Of a DNA stretch of 64,000 nt, positions 44,444-52,639 are shown piece by piece. Source of the stretch: Blastocatellia bacterium. Its GTDB lineage: Bacteria > Acidobacteriota > Blastocatellia > Pyrinomonadales > Pyrinomonadaceae. Position 1 is the first letter of the stretch; each line of letters opens with the position of its first letter. Made by a program: the position numbers and the translations under genes. The stretch spans positions 27,875 to 91,874 of the forward strand of contig JAEUQI010000001.1 of the NCBI GenBank assembly GCA_016789145.1, written 5' to 3'. The notes below the pieces were generated by a model. That model was not told the DNA's origin. It saw nothing but the letters and a program-made list of their open reading frames with translations, and searched no databases.

Positions 44444-45294
44444 GATATATCCGAAGACAAACGCTGCTGAAATTGACACTCGTCGCGGCCGCCGCCTCGG
44501 GGCTAGTGTACGCGAGCGTAAATAGTGAGCCGCCGGCATTTGCATTCAGCGAAAGCGACATTGCGGTAGATGATTCGAGCAACGAAACATCTGGGCTACC
44601 GCCAGAGGCCGCCGCAACGCAGTTTCGCCATTCCGACCCCGCCCATCAGCAAACGCCTTGCTTGCTCTGCCACCAGCGCACGGACAATTCTCCGCGTATT
44701 AAACGTTCCGGTCATTCGCCCTGCGCAGGTTGCCATGCCGATCAGTTCGCTCAGACCAGCGGGCCGATCTGCACGATCTGTCACACAGATACCGGAACCA
44801 AGGCCTTTCCGCCGCTTCGTAGCTTCAACGCGCGATTTGACCACGGGCGACATTTGCGGCAAACGAACTGCGCCACCTGCCATAAGCCCACTCGCAGGGG
44901 AGCCGCCCTATCGATACCCAAGGGCTCGGCCGCACACTCGAATTGCTTTAGCTGTCACGGCGTACAAACGACGATCGCCGGCAAGAATATAGGATCGTGC
45001 GATACGTGCCACGCTCCGGGCCGGCCGCCGCGAACGTCTGAATGGGCAAAGGCTTTCGGAATGAACTTCAGCCATCGGGAGCATGCTCGCGGGAAACAAT
45101 CCTGTAGTGCATGTCATACGGTAAAAGCCGGAGCGGCTCGTGGCCGTCAAGTCTCGTCTCCGCAGCCGGCAATGCACTTCGCGTCGCCGCGGGCGATGAG
45201 TTGTGCTAGCTGCCATAACGGCAAGAAGGCATTTGGAGCGAATGACTTTAAGAACTGTAAACGATGTCACGAGGGCACCACGTTCAAATTTTGA
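44440..45294 (+). CDS. second nine-haem cytochrome c
   Basis: 284 aa. Basic leader plus hydrophobic core (RRQTLLKLTLVAAAASGLVYA), then nine CxxCH: CLLCH, CAGCH, CTICH, CATCH, CFSCH, CDTCH, CSACH, CASCH and CKRCH. FRHSDPAHQQ, FDHGRH and FSHREHARG supply possible distal histidines. Haem density (one per about 28 residues) is that of a wire-like cytochrome. It is coupled to the first nine-haem gene by a 4-base overlap, so they are likely made in equal amounts and may pair. Confidence 0.92.
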   Translation: MRYIRRQTLLKLTLVAAAASGLVYASVNSEPPAFAFSESDIAVDDSSNETSGLPPEAAATQFRHSDPAHQQTPCLLCHQRTDNSPRIKRSGHSPCAGCHADQFAQTSGPICTICHTDTGTKAFPPLRSFNARFDHGRHLRQTNCATCHKPTRRGAALSIPKGSAAHSNCFSCHGVQTTIAGKNIGSCDTCHAPGRPPRTSEWAKAFGMNFSHREHARGKQSCSACHTVKAGAARGRQVSSPQPAMHFASPRAMSCASCHNGKKAFGANDFKNCKRCHEGTTFKF

Positions 45295-45475
45295 GCGCTT
45301 ACGCGTGGAATACTACGCACACCGTGGCGAAGCATTCTCAGAGGGACAACACCAAATGGCTCGTAAGTATTGTGTTTACTGACCTTACAGCAGATCCCGC
45401 GAAACTGTTTCAATGGCATCGCGATTGCGACTTAGTTGAACAGAAAGCCGGATCTGCCGGCACAGGAGATCTAAG

Positions 45476-45811
45476 ATGAACAGCCTTAAACCAAAATTAT
45501 TCGCATTAGCAGCCTTTGCCGTACCGACGGCCTTGGTCTTTGGACTGGGCGGAACGCCCAATGTTCAGGCGACCGCGGCACCGGAAGATGCAGCCGCGAT
45601 CTACAAAGCAAAGTGTGCGATGTGCCATACACCTACAGCGAGCAAACATTTTGATATCGCCAAATCCGACGAACATCACGTGCAGGCGATCCTAAAGGGA
45701 CAAAAGGGCGAGAAGCCGCCATACATGCCGGGATATGAAGAGAAGGGAATCACCGAGGAAACCGCAAAGGCACTCGTCGTTTATATGAGAAGTATCAAGC
45801 CTGCCAGTTAG
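45476..45811 (+). CDS. small monohaem cytochrome c
   Basis: 111 aa. Signal peptide (about 8-31, ending near VQA), one CAMCH at about 49-53, and a distal Met candidate in PPYMPGYEEKGITEETAKALVVYMRSI, the class I cytochrome c pattern. GGAG lies 7 bases before ATG 45476. Probably a soluble periplasmic carrier between the membrane and the multihaem proteins. 181 bases separate it from the nine-haem gene, with no terminator seen, so read-through is possible. Confidence 0.92.
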   Translation: MNSLKPKLFALAAFAVPTALVFGLGGTPNVQATAAPEDAAAIYKAKCAMCHTPTASKHFDIAKSDEHHVQAILKGQKGEKPPYMPGYEEKGITEETAKALVVYMRSIKPAS

Positions 45812-45850
45812 TAGCTGAAGATAACGAGCCTATCGGGGCTATTTGATCAG

Positions 45851-45880
45851 AGGCCGCTGCGGCATTATGCCGAGCGGCCT
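45851..45880 (+). terminator. terminator of the cytochrome operon
   Basis: AGGCCGCT...AGCGGCCT with inner CGGCA-TTA-TGCCG, a 13-pair stem with one bulge, followed by TATAATTTT. Confidence 0.75.
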
Positions 45881-45900
45881 TATAATTTTGAATAACTAGC

Positions 45901-45927
45901 AGGGCCTCGGAGCAATCCCGAGGCCCT
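45901..45927. terminator. second hairpin between convergent units
   Basis: AGGGCCTCGG/CCGAGGCCCT, ten-pair stem and seven-base loop followed by TTTCG. It can end transcripts from either side before the CbcL-like gene stop at 45958. Confidence 0.7.
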
Positions 45928-45957
45928 TTCGCTGTTAACTTACTGAGGCCGCGCGTA

Positions 45958-47910
45958 TCAATGCCTCAATATCAACGTTATAAAGATCGCTCCGACCATC
46001 AACAGTCCCGAGATATAGGCGGCAAAGCCGAATACCTTTGACGCCACTCTGGCAAATCGGCTCGGCGGGCTGGTCAATACAGAATCAAGATTCCCCTCGC
46101 TCACGAGCCGCTGATACTCGACGGACCGTTCTTCCTTAAATCGAGACAAGGTCATCTTTCCGGTGAATATCACAGTGTCCATTGGAAAATTTTCCGGACG
46201 CAGGTGATTGTGGAAGAAATGGAATGCAAAAATAAACGCCGTTGCGAGCAGAGCCTCTTCACCGTGCACGATAACAGCAAGGTTAAGGGCGACGCCTGGC
46301 AAGAACTCAGTAACGAAGGTCGGGAACCACAGCATTAGACCCGAGATGCCGATGACCGGTACGCCCCAAAACACGGCAAAGTAGTCGAATTTCTCCCAGT
46401 ATGTCCATCTATCAAGCTTCGGCCGCGGGCCTAGATAAAAGAACCAGCGGACCATATTCCACAGGTCATTGAGGTCGCTGAGGCGGGGCACCATCGAATC
46501 GGGCCCGTAAAGTATCGAATACTTACGCTCGATTACCGCTTTCTTGAAAACGTAAACGATATGTATCAAAGCGTAAATGAGCGTGATCACCGCGCAAACG
46601 CGGTGAACGACGCGCGTGACCTCAAGCCCGCCGCCCAGTTGTTCGAGAGCCTGTCCCCAGCTGGTGTAATAGAACATCAAAGGCAAACCGGTGGCCGCAA
46701 GGAGTATAAAGCTGACGACGATCAGCAAATGCGTGAACCGATGAACCTTGGCGAATCGCACGACATAAACGTCATCGTCAGGCGATCTTTCGTGTTTCTC
46801 GCTAACGTAGGCCACGATCGACCGCTGGATCCAAAGCAGAGTGTGTATGCCAAAAAAGGTAAAGGTACCGAGCAGCAGCCATTCCATAAAATGGCTTACG
46901 TAATAGACCAGTGCCGATTTGTCGGCATTATCGGGCTCCGGGTGAGGGCTGTACATTACGAAGTTGGCGTTCACGTTCGTGTGGCAGCTTGAGCATGTCT
47001 GCACCAGGTTATCTTTGTGAACCGATGACCTCACATCGCTGGCAGGCAGATTCTTATGCGGCGTGTGACAATCGGCACAAGTCGCCGCAGGCTTAAAGTC
47101 TAGTGCGGTAGCCTGACCGTGAAACGTGTCACGATAGCTCGGCGCCTGCTTAGTGTGGCAGGCTCCACAATTATTAACCATCTGGAGGTTAAAATCGCGC
47201 TTCGAAAGCGGCGCGGTCAGGTGCGATACCGCAGTGTGACACGATAGGCACGTTGGGGCCTTAAGATCGCCGCCCTTTGCCGCCTGTCCGTGGCTACTAA
47301 TGTCGTAATCGGCGACGTTCTGCGAGTGACACTTAGCGCACATCATCTCCGCGTTTGCTCGGCTCATTGTGGAAGCGGTCGATTTAACTGGCTCAATGCT
47401 GTGCGAGCCGTGACAATCGGCACAAGTCGCGGCTTTCGCGTTGCCACTCTCGCTTCTGCTACCGTGAATACTCAGGTGGAAGGTGCCGACTGCTTCCTTG
47501 TGACAGGCACCGCACGTCTGCGTCATGTTGGCGCGATTGACGGTTGACTGCGGGTTTTCAGCAGGTAGTGCGGTCGTCATGTCGCCATTTACGGTATGAC
47601 ACGCTTTGCAAGAGGCAACCGGTGTGCCGTTAGGACCGATCTTCGCATGGACGCTCATATCCGAAGCGGCATGAGCGTCTTTGTGAAATTCTTGTCCCGC
47701 GAGAAATGGCGTCGTCTTCCCCGGCCCGTGGCAGCCGGCGCAATCTAGCCCAATGTTTGAAGGAAACTGTGCGGCCTGCTGATTCGCGGTAAGATAGGGA
47801 TCCGGCGACTTTTGCGCCTGTGAGCTGAAGGTTGCGTAGAGATAAAACGACGCGGCGATGATCAGAAAACAAACAATGACTCCGGTCTTGAGATGCGTTA
47901 CCTTCGACAT
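45958..47910 (-). CDS. CbcL-like nine-haem cytochrome c fused to cytochrome b561-type membrane domain
   Basis: 650 aa. N-terminal membrane anchor (about 9-27), then nine CxxCH (CAGCH, CKACH, CGACH, CADCH, CAKCH, CLSCH, CGACH, CADCH, CSSCH) up to about residue 305, then about six membrane helices with histidines typical of a dihaem cytochrome b ([50 protein letters not shown]). The order c-haems then cytochrome b is that of Geobacter CbcL, an inner-membrane quinol oxidase for extracellular electron transfer. It should pass quinol electrons to periplasmic cytochromes. A perfect Crp box and a -10 TATATT precede it. Confidence 0.92.
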   Translation of the reverse strand: MSKVTHLKTGVIVCFLIIAASFYLYATFSSQAQKSPDPYLTANQQAAQFPSNIGLDCAGCHGPGKTTPFLAGQEFHKDAHAASDMSVHAKIGPNGTPVASCKACHTVNGDMTTALPAENPQSTVNRANMTQTCGACHKEAVGTFHLSIHGSRSESGNAKAATCADCHGSHSIEPVKSTASTMSRANAEMMCAKCHSQNVADYDISSHGQAAKGGDLKAPTCLSCHTAVSHLTAPLSKRDFNLQMVNNCGACHTKQAPSYRDTFHGQATALDFKPAATCADCHTPHKNLPASDVRSSVHKDNLVQTCSSCHTNVNANFVMYSPHPEPDNADKSALVYYVSHFMEWLLLGTFTFFGIHTLLWIQRSIVAYVSEKHERSPDDDVYVVRFAKVHRFTHLLIVVSFILLAATGLPLMFYYTSWGQALEQLGGGLEVTRVVHRVCAVITLIYALIHIVYVFKKAVIERKYSILYGPDSMVPRLSDLNDLWNMVRWFFYLGPRPKLDRWTYWEKFDYFAVFWGVPVIGISGLMLWFPTFVTEFLPGVALNLAVIVHGEEALLATAFIFAFHFFHNHLRPENFPMDTVIFTGKMTLSRFKEERSVEYQRLVSEGNLDSVLTSPPSRFARVASKVFGFAAYISGLLMVGAIFITLILRH

Positions 47911-47961
47911 ATATTAACTTCCGATCAACTACACATAATATACTCCGTGGTAGATCGGGAC

Positions 47962-47977
47962 TGTGACTTCAATCACA
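47962..47977. promoter_or_regulatory. Crp/Fnr-type operator before the CbcL-like gene
   Basis: TGTGA-CTTCAA-TCACA, perfect and extended by C/G. On the minus strand a TATATT -10 lies at 47942-47937, placing the start near 47929 and the box centre at about -41, a class II activation site. The start codon is at 47910. Confidence 0.85.
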
Positions 47978-48223
47978 GTTGATCAACGCCTCCGCTACAG
48001 GCCTGACGATCTGAATCTCGCTGACTCTGGTCGCATGATAGGATGCAATTCTGATCAAGTAAAGGAAAAAGACCCCGGCAGTGCGGGTGTCCATTCACCC
48101 TAGCCCTTACTATTCAATGGAAACCAACAGGATCCTTTTCGTTAACACACGCGTTCCCCATCGCCTAACCATCAACGGTCAGATCATACGTCGACCCATT
48201 ACCTTGAAATAGCCAAGAGAAGT

Positions 48224-48262
48224 GCCCCATTCCGTCGCAGGGGGCTTGCGGCGGAATGAGGC
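48224..48262 (-). terminator. hairpin after the MtrB-like gene
   Basis: CATTCCGTCGCA/TGCGGCGGAATG (12 pairs, one G-T) with a 7-base loop and three further outer pairs. It lacks a strong T run, so it may be an mRNA stabiliser as well as a terminator. Confidence 0.5.
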
Positions 48263-48299
48263 AACTTATTAAGTGGCAGTTTTGGCCACAACATTCTAA

Positions 48300-50606
48300 T
48301 TATCGGTCATCTGCTGATCTCCCGAAGTAAATTCGGATCGACGTATAGGGTAGATGAGCCCGATAGTTCTGGTTGGTCGGGTACCTCGCACCTGTTGGAA
48401 TTATGTTGGTGTTATTCAGTTCGTTATACGGGAAATAGCCGATCTGCAATTTCTCATCATAACGGTTGTACTGATAACCAAGATTCCAATCGATGTTCTT
48501 CGTAAGTTTGATCGCCAGCCTTACTTCCGGGTTGTGCGTTTTGAACGGATATGAACTTAGGAACCGCTCCATCTGTGTCGTCACGCGGCTTCCCTGCCCC
48601 TTATCGTTGTCATATCGATAGCTGGCATAGAACGAGACCCTATTGATCGGCTGACCTGTCAGGTCTACGTAGAAGTAGTTGTCCTTCATGTAGAATTCGC
48701 TGTATCCTCGCAGGAAACCGAGGTTTCCGACCGGATTCGGCGGCTGAGCGGCATTTAGCGATAGCGGCACGACAATATCGGTCTTGCTGGACAGATAGTT
48801 GTAAGTGTAGCCTGCGCTCATGGACCAACGCGGATCGGGAACATAATCAACAAATGCTGAAAACACTCTCGTTTTCACAGCAGCAATAATGTCGAACGCC
48901 GGCAGCGTGATAGCACCTGTCGAGCTTGTATAATTCGCCGTTCGTGACGGATTCTCATTGTTTCTGAGAATGCCCGAGACGTTGAATGTGAACTTTTTGT
49001 AGCTCCAGTTACTTCTCAATCTGAGATTTGCATAATCATGATTGGCGAGCCTAACGAACGCATTGTCAGCTTGGCCGACTTCCCCATCAGCGTAGATCGT
49101 CCAACTCTTGGTCGGTTTGATCTTCGCTCCCATTAGGAAAATATTTGCAGAATTCTCTTCTTGGTCCGTGCTGAATGTTGCCGGGCCCACCGGCCGATTT
49201 AGCAGATCGTCGGTCGTTTGATTTCGGATACCGAGATTCACTTTCCGATGAGAATATCGATAGCCGATCGAGAATGCGAACTGTTTTGTAACCTGAAAAT
49301 CGCCTTCGATCGTGTTCGTGAATCTCTTCAGATCATGCTGTCGCCAGTAGATCGACCGCGTATCCATAAAACCCGAGGGTTGCACGACGCCGCCGGTGTA
49401 TATCGTCCCATTTGACTGAAGTCGTGACGTCGTCCTCTGATAAACGTCTGAATCGCCAAAACTCGTGAATTGGTCAAACGTCAACGTATTCGAGATCCGG
49501 ATCTTGTCTGTCGCCGCGTACGTAAGACCGATGTCTCCGCGTGACTGCGGCCGCTTGGATGCTCCGACGATCTCATAGATATCCGAATCAACAAATAGCG
49601 CGGGCGAGGTAACGCCGGTCGGAAGCCTGATCTGCCCGTCGTAGTTCATATCCTCAAAGATATTGAACTCACTTCGAGTCTGTGAATGAATGAAGCGTCC
49701 GGTAAAATCGAGCTTCTTGGCAAATGTCCTCTGAATGGTGAATATGCCAAATCCGGTATTGCCGTCGGTCGGATTTCGACGCTCAAGCCGATTAATAAAG
49801 TTAATGTCGGTCGGCGAGATGCAGATCTGAAAGAAGCAGCTACCGGCAACACCTGCTTGTCTTGACGTGATGCGAAAGATACCGCGATCACGGAAATTAC
49901 GAAGCCCGCCGGTAAATGTCATCTTAAATCCGGCCAATCTCGTATCGATGCCGCCGCGGAAATCTAAGGCTCGCGAGTTAATGTCCTCGACGATCGGGAA
50001 CACGTCGCGGGTTCGAGTAGAAAAGCCTCGATCACCGCCGGCTTGGTCAAACGACATTCCGAGCCGTATTCGCAGTTTTTCATTCTCCGGCAAGATCGTT
50101 AGATCGAGATCGCCGAGATTCCGATTGGTATTTGACGGATGATATCCAAGAGTGAGATTGCTCACACGGTTTATTAAATTGACGCGGCGAATATTCGCGT
50201 CAAATCGATATCCTCCTGTTTTATCAATACCGAGTTTGAAATATCCGGACGGATCCGCTCCCCAACCTGAGGTAGTTATTGAAAGCGAGTCAAATGGTTT
50301 CCCTTTGCCGTCCTTTGTTTCAAATCTCAAACTTGAGTTCCACAAACGAAATCCGGGACGAAAGTTGAGATCTGAGCGAAACTTTTCGTCACTACCTTCG
50401 AATGACAGGCCGCGGACGCCCAGCTCGATCGACGAGCTGACCGTATATCCACCAACCGTGTTCGAGTCTCCGGCGGGTGTCGCGGTTGTGGTTTGGGCCT
50501 GAACACTTGTCAGCCCAATTAATGTTCCACAAATGCATAGCATGATGAATAGGATCCTATTTCTCATGACAGCCCCTTGATTGATCCATGATATTTTGAC
50601 AGTCAT
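48300..50606 (-). CDS. mtrB: MtrB/PioB-type outer-membrane porin for cytochrome conduit
   Basis: 768 aa from ATG 50606, which has a GAGGAGG site 4 bases upstream; ATG 50567, with AAGGGGC, is an alternative and both lead into the same signal peptide (about residues 14-40). The mature protein is a long series of alternating strands with aromatic ends (for example YRFDANIRRV, LDFRGGIDTRLAGF, FTFNVSGILRN, WNLGYQYNRYDEKLQIGYF) ending in IRIYFGRSADDR, a typical beta-barrel. It matches the MtrB/PioB decahaem-associated porin family, in which the barrel holds an MtrA-type cytochrome across the outer membrane. The N-terminal CxxC of Shewanella MtrB is not seen. It follows the decahaem gene with 17 bases between stop and start. 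Confidence 0.85.
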   Translation of the reverse strand: MTVKISWINQGAVMRNRILFIMLCICGTLIGLTSVQAQTTTATPAGDSNTVGGYTVSSSIELGVRGLSFEGSDEKFRSDLNFRPGFRLWNSSLRFETKDGKGKPFDSLSITTSGWGADPSGYFKLGIDKTGGYRFDANIRRVNLINRVSNLTLGYHPSNTNRNLGDLDLTILPENEKLRIRLGMSFDQAGGDRGFSTRTRDVFPIVEDINSRALDFRGGIDTRLAGFKMTFTGGLRNFRDRGIFRITSRQAGVAGSCFFQICISPTDINFINRLERRNPTDGNTGFGIFTIQRTFAKKLDFTGRFIHSQTRSEFNIFEDMNYDGQIRLPTGVTSPALFVDSDIYEIVGASKRPQSRGDIGLTYAATDKIRISNTLTFDQFTSFGDSDVYQRTTSRLQSNGTIYTGGVVQPSGFMDTRSIYWRQHDLKRFTNTIEGDFQVTKQFAFSIGYRYSHRKVNLGIRNQTTDDLLNRPVGPATFSTDQEENSANIFLMGAKIKPTKSWTIYADGEVGQADNAFVRLANHDYANLRLRSNWSYKKFTFNVSGILRNNENPSRTANYTSSTGAITLPAFDIIAAVKTRVFSAFVDYVPDPRWSMSAGYTYNYLSSKTDIVVPLSLNAAQPPNPVGNLGFLRGYSEFYMKDNYFYVDLTGQPINRVSFYASYRYDNDKGQGSRVTTQMERFLSSYPFKTHNPEVRLAIKLTKNIDWNLGYQYNRYDEKLQIGYFPYNELNNTNIIPTGARYPTNQNYRAHLPYTSIRIYFGRSADDR

Positions 50607-50623
50607 ATAGCCTCCTCTATTCA

Positions 50624-51640
50624 TCATCTAAAGAACACGTTGCTTGAATTCGAACCGTGTATCATCGTATGGCACGCCGTACAATTTCGCTGCAGCAGCG
50701 TCTTCTGATCGTGCGGGCCGCCGGTTGGGCCATCGGACAGCTGTTCGGTGATGCCGCTATGGCATTCGAGACATAGCTGACGCACCTGATGACGCTTCAG
50801 CAGTCTCGGATTCGCAGAACCATGCGGAGCATGGCAAGCCGCACATCCTTCGGTCTTCAGCGGAGCGTGTTCAAACACGAACGGGCCCATCTTGTCAGCG
50901 TGGCATTTGGCACAAGCAGCGTCCGCAGCGACACCGAGCTTGGTCTGTTTCGAATCAAATCCGCCATGCGCGTTATGACAATCGCTGCAGTTCATACTGC
51001 CTTCCATCACTTTGTGACGGAACGGCTTTGCAAAGTGAGACTTCACTTCGTTGTGGCATGAAATACAGAGCTGCTGCTCATTAGACTTGAGCATTGCCGG
51101 CGGTGGATTTGTTTTGTTGAATGTTCCGATTTGCGTCGCTGATCCCGGACTTAGATCTCCGGTTGGCGGACTGTGCGATGTGTGGCAATCGGTACATCCG
51201 ATGTTGTTGCGCCAATGCTCGCCGCGACGGAAGTTATTGTGACTCTCTTTGCCTGAGTGGCAAGCCAAACAGGTTTCCGAGATCTCTTTTGCGTTCTTGC
51301 CAACGAACGAGATGATCTTTGTCTTATCACCTCCGTTCTCGACGTGTTCTTTGCCCGGACCGTGACAAGATTCGCAACCTTTGGCTTTATCTCGCCAGCT
51401 GGCTACATCATGCAGTTTTGCGTGTTTGGTACCGGAGAAATTCTTGAATTGATCTTCGTGGCAAGCCTTACAGGTTTCGCTACCGACATAATCATCGGGA
51501 TTAGCGCCCTCGGCGATGTTTGACTCGAGAACGACATTGCCGCCCTCGGCCGTAGAGTACATTCCAGCTATGGCCCAAACTGCAAAACCAAGCGTGAAGG
51601 CTACCAGCAGAAGATTCTTGATCTTTCGTGCTGTGATCAT
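50624..51640 (-). CDS. mtrA: MtrA/DmsE-family decahaem cytochrome c
   Basis: 338 aa from ATG 51640 (GAGGGGG 9 bases upstream); an ATG at 51682 is less favoured. Signal/anchor segment about 9-27, then exactly ten CxxCH: CKACH, CESCH, CLACH, CTDCH, CISCH, CSDCH, CAKCH, CAACH, CLECH and CTACH, ending MIHGSNSSNVFFR, the DmsE/MtrA family ending. In porin-cytochrome complexes this protein is inserted in the MtrB barrel and carries electrons across the outer membrane. No MtrC-like surface cytochrome is in the window, so the outer partner may be one of the nine-haem proteins or encoded elsewhere. Confidence 0.93.
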   Translation of the reverse strand: MITARKIKNLLLVAFTLGFAVWAIAGMYSTAEGGNVVLESNIAEGANPDDYVGSETCKACHEDQFKNFSGTKHAKLHDVASWRDKAKGCESCHGPGKEHVENGGDKTKIISFVGKNAKEISETCLACHSGKESHNNFRRGEHWRNNIGCTDCHTSHSPPTGDLSPGSATQIGTFNKTNPPPAMLKSNEQQLCISCHNEVKSHFAKPFRHKVMEGSMNCSDCHNAHGGFDSKQTKLGVAADAACAKCHADKMGPFVFEHAPLKTEGCAACHAPHGSANPRLLKRHQVRQLCLECHSGITEQLSDGPTGGPHDQKTLLQRNCTACHTMIHGSNSSNVFFR

Positions 51641-51723
51641 AATTTTATGCCCCCTCTTTTGTAACTTTATCTGCGCAAACAACTGCGCTTGGTCTCAGGC
51701 TAACGGTTTTGTTTAGTCGGTTA

Positions 51724-51739
51724 TGTGAGCAGTGTCACA
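51724..51739. promoter_or_regulatory. Crp/Fnr-type operator before the mtrA-mtrB operon
   Basis: TGTGA-GCAGTG-TCACA, perfect. It lies 84-99 bases upstream of ATG 51640, in the 121-bp gap after the regulator gene. No convincing -10 fits the class II distance, so class I activation or another promoter is possible. Confidence 0.8.
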
Positions 51740-51761
51740 ATAGTCGATTAAATTGCAGCTA

Positions 51762-52520
51762 TCACGCCGCAACGCACTGGTAGCCGACTGCTCTCCGCAA
51801 ACGGTCGCGGTCATGGATCACAAGCCGTGAGCCTTTGAGCGTAACCAACTGACTCTCACGCATACGGCGAAGCGCTCGCGTTACGGTCTCGCGCGATGCA
51901 CCGACCATTTCCGCGATCTCTTCGTGAGTAAATGGATTTGCAATGTGGACCGTGCCACCCGCGCCGCTTCCGTTTCCGCTCCATTCCAGGAAAAGACGGC
52001 CGAGTCTGTCGGCAACCGTTTCGGACATTCCAAGCGAGCACACTTGGTTGAAAGCCGACCGATAGCTGTTGCTGAGCTGTTTGGCAATGCTGATGCTCGC
52101 CTCGGTGCTGGATCTCATGAGCTTGCGGAGAGCTTCGACCGAAACGAATTTGATCTCGCAACGCTCGATAGCTATTGCGGTCGCTTCGTATGTGCTTTCA
52201 TCCAGCGTTGCACTCAAACCTAGCATTTGTCCCGGCTCGGCAATGCCGACCACGATGACGCGGCCTTCGGGCGATGACGCCGAAAGCTTGGCTCGTCCAC
52301 TACAGAGAATGAACACGCCAAGACTGTCTTGACCCTCGAAAAATATCGGAGATCCCGCGTCAACCGAGCGTCGAACGGCGATCGGATCGAGATGCCTCAT
52401 TGGCTCTGCAGGCAGCCCGCAGCATCGCTCATGCTCTTCGCCGCTGCATCCATTGCACTTGTGGCCCAGATACGATGCATTGCCTACATGGCCGATCGAG
52501 TACGTGTTTTGTTCAAGCAT
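51762..52520 (-). CDS. Crp/Fnr-family transcription regulator
   Basis: 252 aa from ATG 52520 (GAGGC 7 bases upstream). Residues about 45-165 form a cNMP-binding-type beta roll (PIFFEGQDSLGVFILCSGRAKLS), followed by the dimer helix and a winged helix-turn-helix with EEIAEMVGASRETVTRAL. The recognition helix RETVTR (210-215) has the same Arg, Glu and Arg as Crp RETVGR, which read TGTGA. Before the roll lie Cys22, 25, 33 and 34 (CNGC and CC), which could bind an iron-sulfur cluster as in Fnr. It stands next to three TGTGA-N6-TCACA sites and is the obvious regulator of the electron transfer genes. Confidence 0.92.
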   Translation of the reverse strand: MLEQNTYSIGHVGNASYLGHKCNGCSGEEHERCCGLPAEPMRHLDPIAVRRSVDAGSPIFFEGQDSLGVFILCSGRAKLSASSPEGRVIVVGIAEPGQMLGLSATLDESTYEATAIAIERCEIKFVSVEALRKLMRSSTEASISIAKQLSNSYRSAFNQVCSLGMSETVADRLGRLFLEWSGNGSGAGGTVHIANPFTHEEIAEMVGASRETVTRALRRMRESQLVTLKGSRLVIHDRDRLRRAVGYQCVAA

Positions 52521-52639
52521 AAGAAAGCCTCGCAATAGACAATTGCAAGGCATATACCTAACCACGGTGCTTGTAACTGTTGTGAATACTACACTTTCAT
52601 CTACACGTCGAGACTGATGATGTGATTTATCGAGTCATT

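Larger units (their letters stand above)
47911..48299. other. 389-bp gap holding the cbcL-like promoter and an mtrB 3' hairpin
   Basis: The right part has a hairpin after the MtrB-like gene; the left part has the Crp box and -10 element. No gene was recognised in between (about 47990-48220). Confidence 0.5.

Noticed and set aside
45264..45479. 71-codon ORF between cytochrome genes
   Set aside because: It overlaps the end of the nine-haem gene, has no ribosome-binding site and no family-like sequence.
47979..47986. TTGATCAA as an Fnr box
   Set aside because: Fnr sites need four bases between TTGAT and ATCAA; this is a bare palindrome beside the Crp box.
52581..52596. Crp box before the regulator gene itself
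   Set aside because: Only the TGTGA half is good; the other half reads CACTT.
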